The notes beneath the pieces were generated by a model that made no database searches, was not told the origin of the DNA, and saw nothing but the letters and a program-made list of their open reading frames with translations. A program made the position numbers and the translations under genes. A DNA stretch of 37,886 nucleotides from NCBI GenBank assembly GCA_900299055.1, contig OMII01000062.1:1-37886 (forward strand), read 5' to 3'. This DNA is from Pseudomonadota bacterium. Its GTDB lineage: Bacteria > Bdellovibrionota_C > UBA2361 > OMII01. Shown in pieces: positions 1 through 8,834 of the stretch; within the stretch, counting starts at the first letter, position 1; every line of letters begins with the position of its first letter.

Positions 1-29
1 CGGCAGCGTCAGATGTGTATAAGAGACAG
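1..29. other. Illumina Nextera (Tn5) read-1 adapter remnant, including the 19-bp mosaic end AGATGTGTATAAGAGACAG at 11-29; assembly artefact
   Basis: Sequence CGGCAGCGTCAGATGTGTATAAGAGACAG is identical to the last 29 nt of the adapter TCGTCGGCAGCGTCAGATGTGTATAAGAGACAG. Confidence 0.98.
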
Positions 30-1020
30 GTAGGTGTTCCGCTATCTGTTCACGCACCTGCTCGCGGCGACTTTTAAAGCCCGCATGACTCTCTTTGGTG
101 AGATGCTCTCGCTCTCGCCAAAAATTAGAGAGCGGCTGCACTTGGATTTCGAACACTCTCCCGCCCCAGACTACAACTGATTTTAGCGCTTCCCAGCCAC
201 TTTGCTTACTCTGAGACTGTATGTAGTCCTTAGTCTCAATAAAGCGCATCGCGGCATGGGCCCCGTCAGGACTAAGTCCTCGCGCGACAAGCTGAGCAGG
301 CTCCCAACACAAGGCAGTCAAGGCTTCGTGCAACCTGACAGCCTCGTGCACGTCGGCTACTACCAATTTAATTCCAAAAACATCCTTTACATACTTACTC
401 ATGTGTCGCAGCTCTTTGTCTCGCTTCACAAGCATATCAAGACCAAAGATTTCATCGACTACCTTATTCCAAAGCTCCTCTTCCGCTTTTATTCGACTGA
501 TAATCTTATGGATACCTTTTTCATTCGGTCCCGTCGGCTGGTACTCAACCACATTTGCTACTAGATTGGGCGACACCCAATTTGCGCCATCATAATATCG
601 CAGTTTCCGCAGCTGTCGGTTACCGAGATCAAGATCGATTGTGGAATAGAGGTCTAGTGGTGCGAGTAGCTGAGTTAGCGTGAACCTCTCACCAGTTGTG
701 GGCACCTCACCAATAACGACACTCTGTAGCTGGTAAGCGCCCACATACGAGTCACATAGCAGTTCACACAAACGATGAAGTCCTTCTTCACCTTTCCGAA
801 TCATCCGGTCGAACGCCGCCCTGCAGAGCCTTATGTGTCCACGGGAAAACTGCATATGGCAGGTAACATTCGGATTACCCTGCAGCGCCTCTTTTATTTT
901 ATCGAGGTACGAGACGAGGTCATTAAGGAGAGGCTCCTGACTCACCATCCACAGCGGCGACCGTGCTCTGGAAGCCTCGTTAGAGTCGAATACTAGAGTG
1001 GATTCATTCTGGTTTTGCAT
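30..1020 (-). CDS. Divergent RelA/SpoT-like (p)ppGpp synthetase-domain protein, 3' end truncated by contig edge
   Basis: Manual translation from ATG at 1020 is open for about 330 codons to the adapter (MQNQNESTLVFDSNEASRARSPLWMVSQEPLLNDLVSYLDKIKEAL...). Motifs KYVKDVFGIKLVV, ETKDYIQSQSKQSGWEALKSVVVWGGRVFEIQVQPLSNFWREREHL...HAGFK resemble the RelA_SpoT pattern D..GiRvv / DYI..PK.NGYrSLH..v...vEiQiRT..mnfWa..EH...YK. Absent from ORF track because there is no in-window stop. Confidence 0.72.
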
Positions 1021-1041
1021 TGATAACCGAGAGCATCTCCT

Positions 1042-1072
1042 CTGAGCGCCTGACTACCCTGAGCGCCTGACT
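1042..1072. repeat. Two direct copies of CTGAGCGCCTGACT, 17-bp period, upstream of the RelA/SpoT-like gene
   Basis: CTGAGCGCCTGACT at 1042-1055 and again at 1059-1072. Confidence 0.8.
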
Positions 1073-1140
1073 CTACCAGTATGGATACAATCATCCAGGC
1101 TACACAATTGGGCTGGGAACAACTGCGGGAAGAATACTTG

Positions 1141-1213
<73 letters not shown>

Positions 1214-1383
1214 AAGTGCTAAAGATGGTAACACATCCGCCGCAAAATGGAACAATCCGCGCACATAGTACGGCACACCGACGGACGTCTCCACGTTTGT
1301 CGGTGCGTACGATGAAAAAACGAAATCTAGACGAGAAGGTGCTCGCCCACGAAACGCTCTTGGAATCAGTGGGGTTGAGAAGG

Positions 1384-1469
1384 TGGTGGTGAGAGAGGGA
1401 TTCGAACCCCCGTAGGCCGGAGCCAGCAGATTTACAGTCTGCCCCCTTTAGCCACTCGGGCACCTCACC
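1384..1469 (-). tRNA. tRNA-Tyr (anticodon GTA), class II with long variable arm
   Basis: Reverse complement GGTGAGGTGCCCGAGTGGCTAAAGGGGGCAGACTGTAAATCTGCTGGCTCCGGCCTACGGGGGTTCGAATCCCTCTCTCACCA; loop CTGTAAA. Confidence 0.95.
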
Positions 1470-1578
1470 AGATGAGTGGATTGACCGTGACCTTGTGCCC
1501 TGCCTTGCACTTCCGGACAAAGTCCAGCGCGCGTAGCTGTCTATCTAGCTGCAGCGGGTGCAGGATCTCCTGCTACTC

Positions 1579-1608
1579 AAACAAATCCTGGCTGGGCCAG
1601 GTTTGTTT
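1579..1608. terminator. Strong inverted repeat, potential bidirectional intrinsic terminator between tRNA-Thr(GGT) and tRNA-Tyr
   Basis: AAACAAA-t-CCTGGC-tgg-GCCAGG-TTTGTTT: 13 paired bases, one bulge, 3-nt loop, A/T-rich outer arms. Confidence 0.6.
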
Positions 1609-1619
1609 AGGTACTAGAT

Positions 1620-1692
<73 letters not shown>

Positions 1693-1812
1693 ACGTCACG
1701 TTCAATAGGGCGGCATTATGATCAAATAATAGGATCAAGTAAATACGGCAGAATCAGGGAAGCGAGGGGAATTGAATTTTACCCGATTCGCGGTTATTGT
1801 CTTACGTAAGGT

Positions 1813-1888
1813 GCTGGCATAGCTCAATTGGTAGAGCAACTGATTTGTAATCAGTAGGTTCCCCGTTCAAGTCGGGGTGTCAGCTCCA
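1813..1888 (+). tRNA. tRNA-Thr (anticodon TGT), CCA encoded
   Basis: GCTGGCATAGCTCAATTGGTAGAGCAACTGATTTGTAATCAGTAGGTTCCCCGTTCAAGTCGGGGTGTCAGCTCCA; loop TTTGTAA. Confidence 0.95.
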
Positions 1889-2063
1889 TAACTTTCCGGG
1901 TCCGGAATTAAGCAGTCCATAACCACGAATCGCACTGACCACGGGGATATGCCGGTGGCGGTCACTGAGAGGTTCTCACCAGGGCGCACGCCGAATCCTG
2001 CAGCCATCACCCCCGACGTAGGGCTCATCGGTGAGACACCACCTGCACCAATCCGAAAAGACT

Positions 2064-2453
2064 ATGAGCGAACTACTGAGCCCGAATCAGCAAGCTGCCG
2101 TGGAGCGCCTTATCGGATTCATCCCGCTTCTGGAGAGCGGGGCGCTTAGAGACGTTCACACCGCATACATTACCACCGGCGAATATCCGGCTCCTCTAAG
2201 GGACCTCCAGATTACTTTCAAGACTGCCGCTCTCGCTCCTGAATCTGATAATTGGTTAGCTTGGAGCGAGCAGGCTCGGCCATACCTGCAGCAACCAGAG
2301 AGGATTGCATTATCCGACGCAGAGACGTTCTCGCGGCTACTTTCAATAGCGACACATTCGGAGCGTTTTAACAGAAGCCTCTTCCCCCATCTCTGCGCTT
2401 CCGGATTTATGCTGCATCTACTCAAGAGACTGCAAGCGAACCACAACCATTAG
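2064..2453 (+). CDS. DUF6508-like hypothetical protein
   Basis: MSELLSPNQQAAVERLIGFIPLLESG...W...FSRLLSIATHSERFNRSLFPHLCASGFMLHLLKRL resembles the DUF6508 C-terminal pattern (LLT...R.eRF..G.....ieng.i..iL.RL). Start taken at the second Met of the 2031 ORF. Confidence 0.6.
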   Translation: MSELLSPNQQAAVERLIGFIPLLESGALRDVHTAYITTGEYPAPLRDLQITFKTAALAPESDNWLAWSEQARPYLQQPERIALSDAETFSRLLSIATHSERFNRSLFPHLCASGFMLHLLKRLQANHNH

Positions 2454-2575
2454 AGCGAACCTTGCCTGACACCGCTCATGGCAGACACGCCGCGTGTGCG
2501 AAACACTTTCCACCGTGAGGAAGGATACCTTCAGCTCACAATCGAAGAACAAGAACACTATGACAAGGACTCACC

Positions 2576-3277
2576 ATGAAAACCTTCAGATATATCAACC
2601 AGGCTATATTGACGTTAACGCTCTTTACCTCTGCTGCTAGCAACCTTGTCGCAGAGGAACGTCCAATTGACCGATCGTCACGGGCATTTAAAGAGGCAGA
2701 CTATACTCTCACCAAATCAACGGATGTGTACCGTGAGATCAGTGAGGGCAAGCAAGGCAAAGTGCCTCAATCGGTCCTCGATAAGACCCGCTGCGTCGCT
2801 ATATTTCCAGACACAGTCACTGTATCGGCAGGTCTGGGCGGTACACACGGCGATGGTGTTGGTTTCTGCAAAACTGCCGCCGGAACTTGGGAGAACCCGA
2901 TGTTTCTTAACCTCATCGGAGGGAGTGTTGGACTACAGGCCGGCGTCAAATCCGCAGATATGGTGCTTTATATCACCGGCGACAAAGCAGAGCAGGCGCT
3001 TCGCCGTGGCAGCTTCAAGGTGGGCGGCGAGCTCAGCGCAGTGGCTGGCTCATTCGATAAAACGGTTCCATCACCACAAGCTGAGGTCGTCGCATACTCT
3101 CGAAGCAAAGGACTCTTTATGGGAGCTAGCCTTGACGGCGTGAGTGTCAGCCGGGACGAGAGCGATGAACGAGCCTTCTACGGCTCTCGAGATCTCGCGC
3201 TAACCGCTAAAATACCAGAGGACCTTGAGAGCAAAGTGAAGCGATTACAGGACGAGCTTCCCGCTCACGTGGGATAA
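2576..3277 (+). CDS. SYLF (Ysc84/DUF500) lipid-binding domain protein with signal peptide
   Basis: N-terminal signal sequence, then VLDKTRCVAIFPDTVTVSAGLGGTHGDGVGFCKTAAGTWENPMFLNLIGGSVGLQAGVKSADMVLYI. Confidence 0.88.
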   Translation: MKTFRYINQAILTLTLFTSAASNLVAEERPIDRSSRAFKEADYTLTKSTDVYREISEGKQGKVPQSVLDKTRCVAIFPDTVTVSAGLGGTHGDGVGFCKTAAGTWENPMFLNLIGGSVGLQAGVKSADMVLYITGDKAEQALRRGSFKVGGELSAVAGSFDKTVPSPQAEVVAYSRSKGLFMGASLDGVSVSRDESDERAFYGSRDLALTAKIPEDLESKVKRLQDELPAHVG

Positions 3278-3283
3278 TTCGCT

Positions 3284-3357
3284 GGGCGGTGAAGGGAGGT
3301 TTCGGAGCAAACTCGCTGCCGACGTACTTCTGCACCAGAGATCTCCTCTCACCGCCC
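3284..3357. terminator. Inverted repeat at convergent gene ends; possible shared terminator
   Basis: GGGCGGTGA at 3284-3292 and TCACCGCCC at 3349-3357 flank the junction of the SYLF and DUF2520 genes; the 56-nt separation lowers confidence. Confidence 0.3.
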
Positions 3358-4227
3358 TTGCAGCAACTCTGTCAGTCGCTTCACGTCCTCGCAAGATAGA
3401 GCGCCTTTTCTCTCTGCAATTCGAGTTGCAACCTGCCCCATGAGCGAATATACCGAGGCTGCATCGCTGAGCTTAGGCTCCTGTCTGAGGCTCTCGAGTT
3501 GTTGAGAGACTGTGGCAATTTCACCCCGCACGATAGGACCCGTTAGTGCCCCGGCAATACCCAACGCTTTTACGTTCTCTACTGTCCCTTGGGCAAGAGA
3601 GCTCATGAAACTGTCGATGGAATCATCTGGCACCCCCGCCGACTCGTACACTCTGCGTCCTACATCAAGAAGCGCAACCAGATAATTGCTGACTATCACG
3701 TGTCCTGCGTGGCAGCGAGATTTACTCTCGGCTGAAAGCTCAAACGTTTCTGCCCCAATAGCCGAAAAAAGTGCATGAAGAAGCTCTATAGCCTCGGGCT
3801 CGCCCTCAAGTGCACATGAAGTGCCGCAGAACAAACGATGTGCAAGCTCCGGATCAGCAAAGCTACGAATGGGATGTACGCTGCCTAGCAACACACTTCG
3901 TGCTCGCAGGGGCAACAAAACAGAGGAATCAACGGCGCCACTGCAATGAAAGATAAGGTTACGCGAGCTTTGAGCCCCTACATCCGCGAGCTCTCGAGCG
4001 ATAGCGCTAAGCCTTGCGTCTCCTGCTGCTATCATCCACACATCCGCCGCGGGCAGCTCTGCGATGCTATTTTTCGGATCGCCTAAACCAATAAAATCGC
4101 GCGCGCTTTTCGCAGAATCTAGTGAACGACTCACCAAGCAGAGCCGCGAGACGAGCCCTTTCTCTACAAATAGGCGAGTCAAAGTCCGCCCGACTTTTCC
4201 ACATCCGATCACGTTCAGGCGATACAT
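3349..4227 (-). CDS. Rossmann-like / DUF2520 domain protein
   Basis: N-terminal NVIGCGKVGRTLTRLF Rossmann motif; GSVHPIRSFADPELA...FCGTSCALEG...CHAGHVIVSNYLVALLDVG typical of the DUF2520 C-terminal half. Confidence 0.85.
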   Translation of the reverse strand: MYRLNVIGCGKVGRTLTRLFVEKGLVSRLCLVSRSLDSAKSARDFIGLGDPKNSIAELPAADVWMIAAGDARLSAIARELADVGAQSSRNLIFHCSGAVDSSVLLPLRARSVLLGSVHPIRSFADPELAHRLFCGTSCALEGEPEAIELLHALFSAIGAETFELSAESKSRCHAGHVIVSNYLVALLDVGRRVYESAGVPDDSIDSFMSSLAQGTVENVKALGIAGALTGPIVRGEIATVSQQLESLRQEPKLSDAASVYSLMGQVATRIAERKGALSCEDVKRLTELLQGR

Positions 4228-4229
4228 CG

Positions 4230-5729
4230 CTACCGCAAACCAAAGAAGAAGAAAATGTTAACTATCAGGGGCACCAGCGCAGCTATCAAAAGCTTCATAG
4301 GAGACACGCCTCCGTCGAAGAATCGCGATAACAAAGCATTACCCGCCGGATTCGGCGCGTTGGCAATAATCGTAAGTCCACCGCCTGCCAACGCTCCAGC
4401 AACTACGGTGTATTTAAGCTCATCTGAGAAGTGTGGCACAAGTGAGGCAAGGTAGGTAATTGACGCGTTATCATTAAAAGCTGAAAGAGCGATACTGCTG
4501 GTAAACAACGTCAGCTCATCTAGACGAGTAAGAAGAGGCTCAATCCACCAGGCCTGAAACTCCCCGTGGATGACAAGTCCAGCCAAGAAGAAGCCTACCA
4601 AGAGCGGAGCCCTAAGCGATACTGATCGCTGGAAATGCCGCGTGGCGTCCACAAATGCCAAAAAGAATAGAAAGCCCATAATGACGAGTCGAGAGCTATC
4701 GGCGTGCGCGACAGTCCACACAAGAAATACTACATTTCCCAAGATCACAAACAGCGAGACTGGGCGTTCATGGAGATGCCCTACTCGTAAATCAATCGCC
4801 TCAGATTGTTCGGCTAGAGTACGAAACTCCCTCCTGAACATGAAGAAATACAACAGTGTTGATACCACGACCGAGCACAGAGCACGCCAGCCGAAGGTAA
4901 AAAACATATAGCGCGTATCCCAGCTCCACACTGAGGACACCATTATCACGGGCGGTGCAGCGAAATGCGTACATACTCCACCGATGGATATATTCGAGAA
5001 AAGAAGCGCACACGTCGCATATGAAAGCTTCGACGAGGGTCGATAGCGAAAGAAGTGCTGTGCAAGTAAGATGGCGCATATCGTCATCGCCGCGGGCTCC
5101 GTGATCAAAGAACCCAATACTGGGCCGACTGAAACAAGGGTAAACCACCAGGCAACAGGGGAACCCCCAAGCGCTGACGCCACAAAAGACAGCACTCGCT
5201 CGGCGAGGTACAGCACCGGCTGCGTCGAAGCGATCGCCATGACTACAACTACGAACACAGCCTCATTGAAGTGGACCGTCTTCTCAAGAAAGTACGTCGC
5301 CTCTGCTGGGCTCTTCATAATGGCAACACCTACCATCAGAGGAATCGCCCAAACACCAAAGACAGCCTCAATCTCGCCCAAGTAGTGCAGTGTAACCGCC
5401 AGAAAGCTCGCTGGTTCGTCGCGGTGCGAAGTCAGGTCGCGCTCGGCAAGCCACCGCAGATGTCGCCCCTCTTCTACTCTCCGAGCCCATCGAAGGAGCA
5501 TCGGAGCAAAAAAAGTGTGGATGATAGCGAGAAAGAAAAGTGCTGTGGCGAATAAATTGAGCGGCTCAATCTGGACTCGGTGCCGCAGCACCTCAACCAG
5601 AGACTGAAAGTGCCCATCGTCGTAGGCAGAGACGGGAAGCGGAAGCCCCATCTCTGCGAGCGCATGCAGTGGCCCTTCAGCAGCCAAGGCAAATAACCCT
5701 GATGTGTACTCACTTGCGATTCGTATCAC
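4230..5729 (-). CDS. Putative Na+/H+ antiporter (multi-pass membrane protein)
   Basis: Many hydrophobic segments; SSIALSAFNDNASITYLASLVP...VVAGALAGGGLTIIANAPNPAGNALL resembles the ArsB/NhaD-like putative Na+/H+ antiporter family. Confidence 0.75.
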   Translation of the reverse strand: MIRIASEYTSGLFALAAEGPLHALAEMGLPLPVSAYDDGHFQSLVEVLRHRVQIEPLNLFATALFFLAIIHTFFAPMLLRWARRVEEGRHLRWLAERDLTSHRDEPASFLAVTLHYLGEIEAVFGVWAIPLMVGVAIMKSPAEATYFLEKTVHFNEAVFVVVVMAIASTQPVLYLAERVLSFVASALGGSPVAWWFTLVSVGPVLGSLITEPAAMTICAILLAQHFFRYRPSSKLSYATCALLFSNISIGGVCTHFAAPPVIMVSSVWSWDTRYMFFTFGWRALCSVVVSTLLYFFMFRREFRTLAEQSEAIDLRVGHLHERPVSLFVILGNVVFLVWTVAHADSSRLVIMGFLFFLAFVDATRHFQRSVSLRAPLLVGFFLAGLVIHGEFQAWWIEPLLTRLDELTLFTSSIALSAFNDNASITYLASLVPHFSDELKYTVVAGALAGGGLTIIANAPNPAGNALLSRFFDGGVSPMKLLIAALVPLIVNIFFFFGLR

Positions 5730-5922
5730 AATGTCGTGTCAGGCATCTGGCATCAGCCGGAACCGTCTGAAACAACACACGCTCCGTCAAGATTGGAGGT
5801 CGGCAGAGGCTAGTAGTTACTGGACACAAATCGGCAAAACGCCGTCTCGCAATCCAGTGCCAGTAAGGCACTACCCCGGCGGATACGCTCTCGGTCTACC
5901 TTGATTAGTCAAAAAGCGAGCG

Positions 5923-7383
5923 CTACCGAAGCTCTACCTGAGTGTCCTCGATTCTCGTCATCGACGCGGGGATACTCACGCGCGCCCCCGGCACCGCCGT
6001 TACCACGGCGTCCTCTACGATCTTCACCTGGTGGTCAAAGACCACGTCGCCCTTAACGGTTAGACTTGCTGCGTCGACGAGAGAGGGAACCACTTTCATG
6101 CGCGACTCGAAATCTTTTAACAAGCCGAAGAACTGCGAATCGAGTGACACAAGCGGCAGTCCAGGGAGCACTCGCGCCGGATTTATAGCTAATGTGCAAT
6201 CGTCCTGCAGCACGTACGCATCGGAACGCACGACAAGCAGATCGTTATTCGACTTAACAGGGGCGAATCTTCTCCTGGGTACCTGAAGCGCCAGCGCGCC
6301 CTCGAACACCTCAATCGCCGCTCCCATCGCTGTCTCTATCTGCACGACCTTACGACTTGAGCGATCGCGCGGATTAACCGTCTTCTTATTACTAATCAAC
6401 GGCAACGGTATCGTGCCCTCGTGATTACGAGCCACCTGTACTACCGCCTGAAGATCGAGCCATATCGAGTTCGTGTTGAAATGACGATACTTCGTGATGT
6501 CTTGAAACTCGGGTATGATATCTCCCCCTGGGCCTGTCGGAGCTTGCCCACTCTCACGAAGCACCAGGCGCCCAGTAGATCGCCGTCTTGCCAGATGTCC
6601 GCCTTTTGCGTCCGCTTTCGTCCGCTCCGCTGTCTCCATCAGAAACGGAGCACCAGTTCGCGCAAAGTACCCCAAAATCGCCGGCTCGACCGTAGCTCCA
6701 AGATTGTCCGCATTCGCAACGAACGCATACCGTTTGCCCATCGCAAGCAATTTTTCAGCGAGACCACTCGCTAATAGCGCAGCATAAATATCTCCATGTC
6801 CCGGCGGATTCCAGTTGAGAGAGTCATTCTCCTCCTCCGCCGGCATCATGGTATCTAGGTATATTTTTGGATGCTTATGCTGAAGGAATGTAATTGGAAG
6901 ATCCCCAGGTCTCAGGTCTGGATAGCAGGACATCGCCTCACGAACGTCCGAATCAGTCGAAAAACTAGTCATGTGTACCAATGGGATTGCTACACCGACC
7001 TTCTCCCCCATGCACTGAAGCTGCTTGGCGATAATGTCATTGAATGACAGCTCACCCTTTACCTTCAAAAGCGACTTAGCACGCTCAAGACCCATAGTGG
7101 TCCCGAGGCCACCATTGAGACGAATAACAACAAGCTTTTCGAGCAGTCGCATTCCCTCATTCACAGTATCTGCACATTCTGTAATCTCTGAGAAACAAGC
7201 AACCTCTCGTACAGGCTCGATCTCTTCCTCTGCGATTACTCCCGTCTTTCCGTGGATGACGTCATCAAAAAGCCTCTCAAAGTTTCGAATAACAGACTCT
7301 GGCAGCTTGTCACGCCTCATCTTTTCAGCCGCTTTTTGGACTCCCGACGTCTCTTGCCTTACCACGTTCACCTCACTACGCAA
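5923..7383 (-). CDS. UTP--glucose-1-phosphate uridylyltransferase, UDPGP (eukaryotic UGP2-like) family
   Basis: VVIRLNGGLGTTMGLERAKSLLKVKGELSFNDIIAKQ, FLQHKHPKIY, WNPPGHGDIYAALLASGL, FVANADNLGATVEPAILGYF. Confidence 0.92.
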   Translation of the reverse strand: MRSEVNVVRQETSGVQKAAEKMRRDKLPESVIRNFERLFDDVIHGKTGVIAEEEIEPVREVACFSEITECADTVNEGMRLLEKLVVIRLNGGLGTTMGLERAKSLLKVKGELSFNDIIAKQLQCMGEKVGVAIPLVHMTSFSTDSDVREAMSCYPDLRPGDLPITFLQHKHPKIYLDTMMPAEEENDSLNWNPPGHGDIYAALLASGLAEKLLAMGKRYAFVANADNLGATVEPAILGYFARTGAPFLMETAERTKADAKGGHLARRRSTGRLVLRESGQAPTGPGGDIIPEFQDITKYRHFNTNSIWLDLQAVVQVARNHEGTIPLPLISNKKTVNPRDRSSRKVVQIETAMGAAIEVFEGALALQVPRRRFAPVKSNNDLLVVRSDAYVLQDDCTLAINPARVLPGLPLVSLDSQFFGLLKDFESRMKVVPSLVDAASLTVKGDVVFDHQVKIVEDAVVTAVPGARVSIPASMTRIEDTQVELR

Positions 7384-7421
7384 TTGGACACAAATTGATA
7401 CCGCTCTTTACGAATCTATTC

Positions 7422-8609
7422 TCATGCTCGACTCGCCAAGAAGATAGCGGCGTTTCGTCGCTCGATGGTGTAAGGCCCACTCTGAGCCGGCAGGAATACC
7501 GCTCCCCCATCTTTGAGAGCAACAGCACGATGAGCTCCCGAAACCTTCGCCTGCTCACCGATACATAACATGATAGCATCACGAGCAACCTTCGGTATGA
7601 ATACAGACCCGGTACCCTGGGGAGTCAGTGCCAACGTGAAGTCATCTATCGGAAGATCGAAGACAGCTAACTCACTATTCACAGCGCTGGCCTTCGCCAG
7701 CACCGGCAGCCCGGCGTTAGCATACGACACGCTTCTCAGCAGCGTATCGATATCTTTAAACTTCGGTGTTAGCCCTGCCCTAATAACGTTGTCAGAGCTC
7801 GCCATACACTCTACGAGGTCTCCATCCAGATATGCATGAGGGCAATTGGGTCCGATAAATACTGCCTCTCCCGCCTGAAGATGCACTATGTTCATCATGA
7901 AGATAGCGAGCAAGCCAGTATCACCATCACCGTAACACTGCCGAAGCCTATTCACTACTGAGAGCTCTTCCTCGAGACCACTTCCGTCAACTCGCAATCC
8001 ACAAATTTCTCTCACCACTGAGGCAGCCTCGTCTCCCGGAAAATTGAGAGTTCGAGAAAACATATCCTTCAGCAACTCAGGTTGGTGAGTTTGTGATTGA
8101 ACTCGCTGCAGGCGCGCAATAAGCTCGCCGCCCCACACACGCTCGAACGCGGGCAGCTGTCTTACTATCTCGACAAACTGAGACATGGGGCGAAAGCCGT
8201 ATAACAACGTGACTGGTGTCAAGGCTACTCCGATCTCCGGCTTATGAGATGCGTCGGGATAATTACTTGGGTCTCGCTGATGCAGCGTCTTCGCCCACAA
8301 CGAATCTGGATGACTCTGGATCGAAAGACCGAACTCGGGATTGATCGACAGAACTTTGAGCATAAATGATAGCTCCGTCGATCCATCTAGAAACGAACCT
8401 AAGGGAGCAATCTCGCCAGAGGGCAGTAGCACATCACTAGGCCCTTTCGGATGAGTGCCAAGCCAATACTCAGCCAGGGGTTCACACGACTCAAAGCGCT
8501 CAAGGAACCCCGAGATGCGAGATGCTGCCCCCTGCTTACCCCACGAGTAGCGCTGCACATGGCCACGCAACTCAACAGGCCCCATTACTTGAAGATTGTG
8601 CGTTCTCAT
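7422..8609 (-). CDS. manA: Mannose-6-phosphate isomerase, class I
   Basis: QRYSWGKQGAASRISGFL, EYWLGTHPKGPSDV, LSINPEFGLSIQSHPD, HKPEIGVALTP, GEAVFIGPNCPHAYLDGDLVECMASSDNVIRAGLTPKFKD. Confidence 0.95.
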   Translation of the reverse strand: MRTHNLQVMGPVELRGHVQRYSWGKQGAASRISGFLERFESCEPLAEYWLGTHPKGPSDVLLPSGEIAPLGSFLDGSTELSFMLKVLSINPEFGLSIQSHPDSLWAKTLHQRDPSNYPDASHKPEIGVALTPVTLLYGFRPMSQFVEIVRQLPAFERVWGGELIARLQRVQSQTHQPELLKDMFSRTLNFPGDEAASVVREICGLRVDGSGLEEELSVVNRLRQCYGDGDTGLLAIFMMNIVHLQAGEAVFIGPNCPHAYLDGDLVECMASSDNVIRAGLTPKFKDIDTLLRSVSYANAGLPVLAKASAVNSELAVFDLPIDDFTLALTPQGTGSVFIPKVARDAIMLCIGEQAKVSGAHRAVALKDGGAVFLPAQSGPYTIERRNAAIFLASRA

Positions 8610-8834
8610 GAATAAGACACGGAAACCCCTGCAACTCCCCTTGGAGAATGCCTAGAGCCTACTGAGAGAGGGTTGCCCATTCGACAAAAATAATCAATAA
8701 GATTGAGGATGTAAACCGACTATGCGCGATTACGCCCACTTGAGCCAATTGCGCCGAGACCTTACCCTTCAGTAAGGAATAGAATCTCGGTACCATAGGA
8801 AGGGTTGTAACGCTCTTGTTCTCATTCTGCAGTC

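Noticed and set aside
1-29. Tn5 mosaic end as a mobile element
   Set aside because: Exact sequencing-adapter sequence at a contig edge; library artefact, not a transposon.
202-996. Plus-strand ORFs 202..564, 401..595, 775..996
   Set aside because: Antisense shadows of the RelA/SpoT-like gene, which has coherent family motifs on the minus strand.
1801-1810. Perfect palindrome CTTACGTAAG just before tRNA-Thr(TGT)
   Set aside because: A 10-bp palindrome is expected by chance in a window this size and lies in a likely promoter/processing region; insufficient to call an operator.
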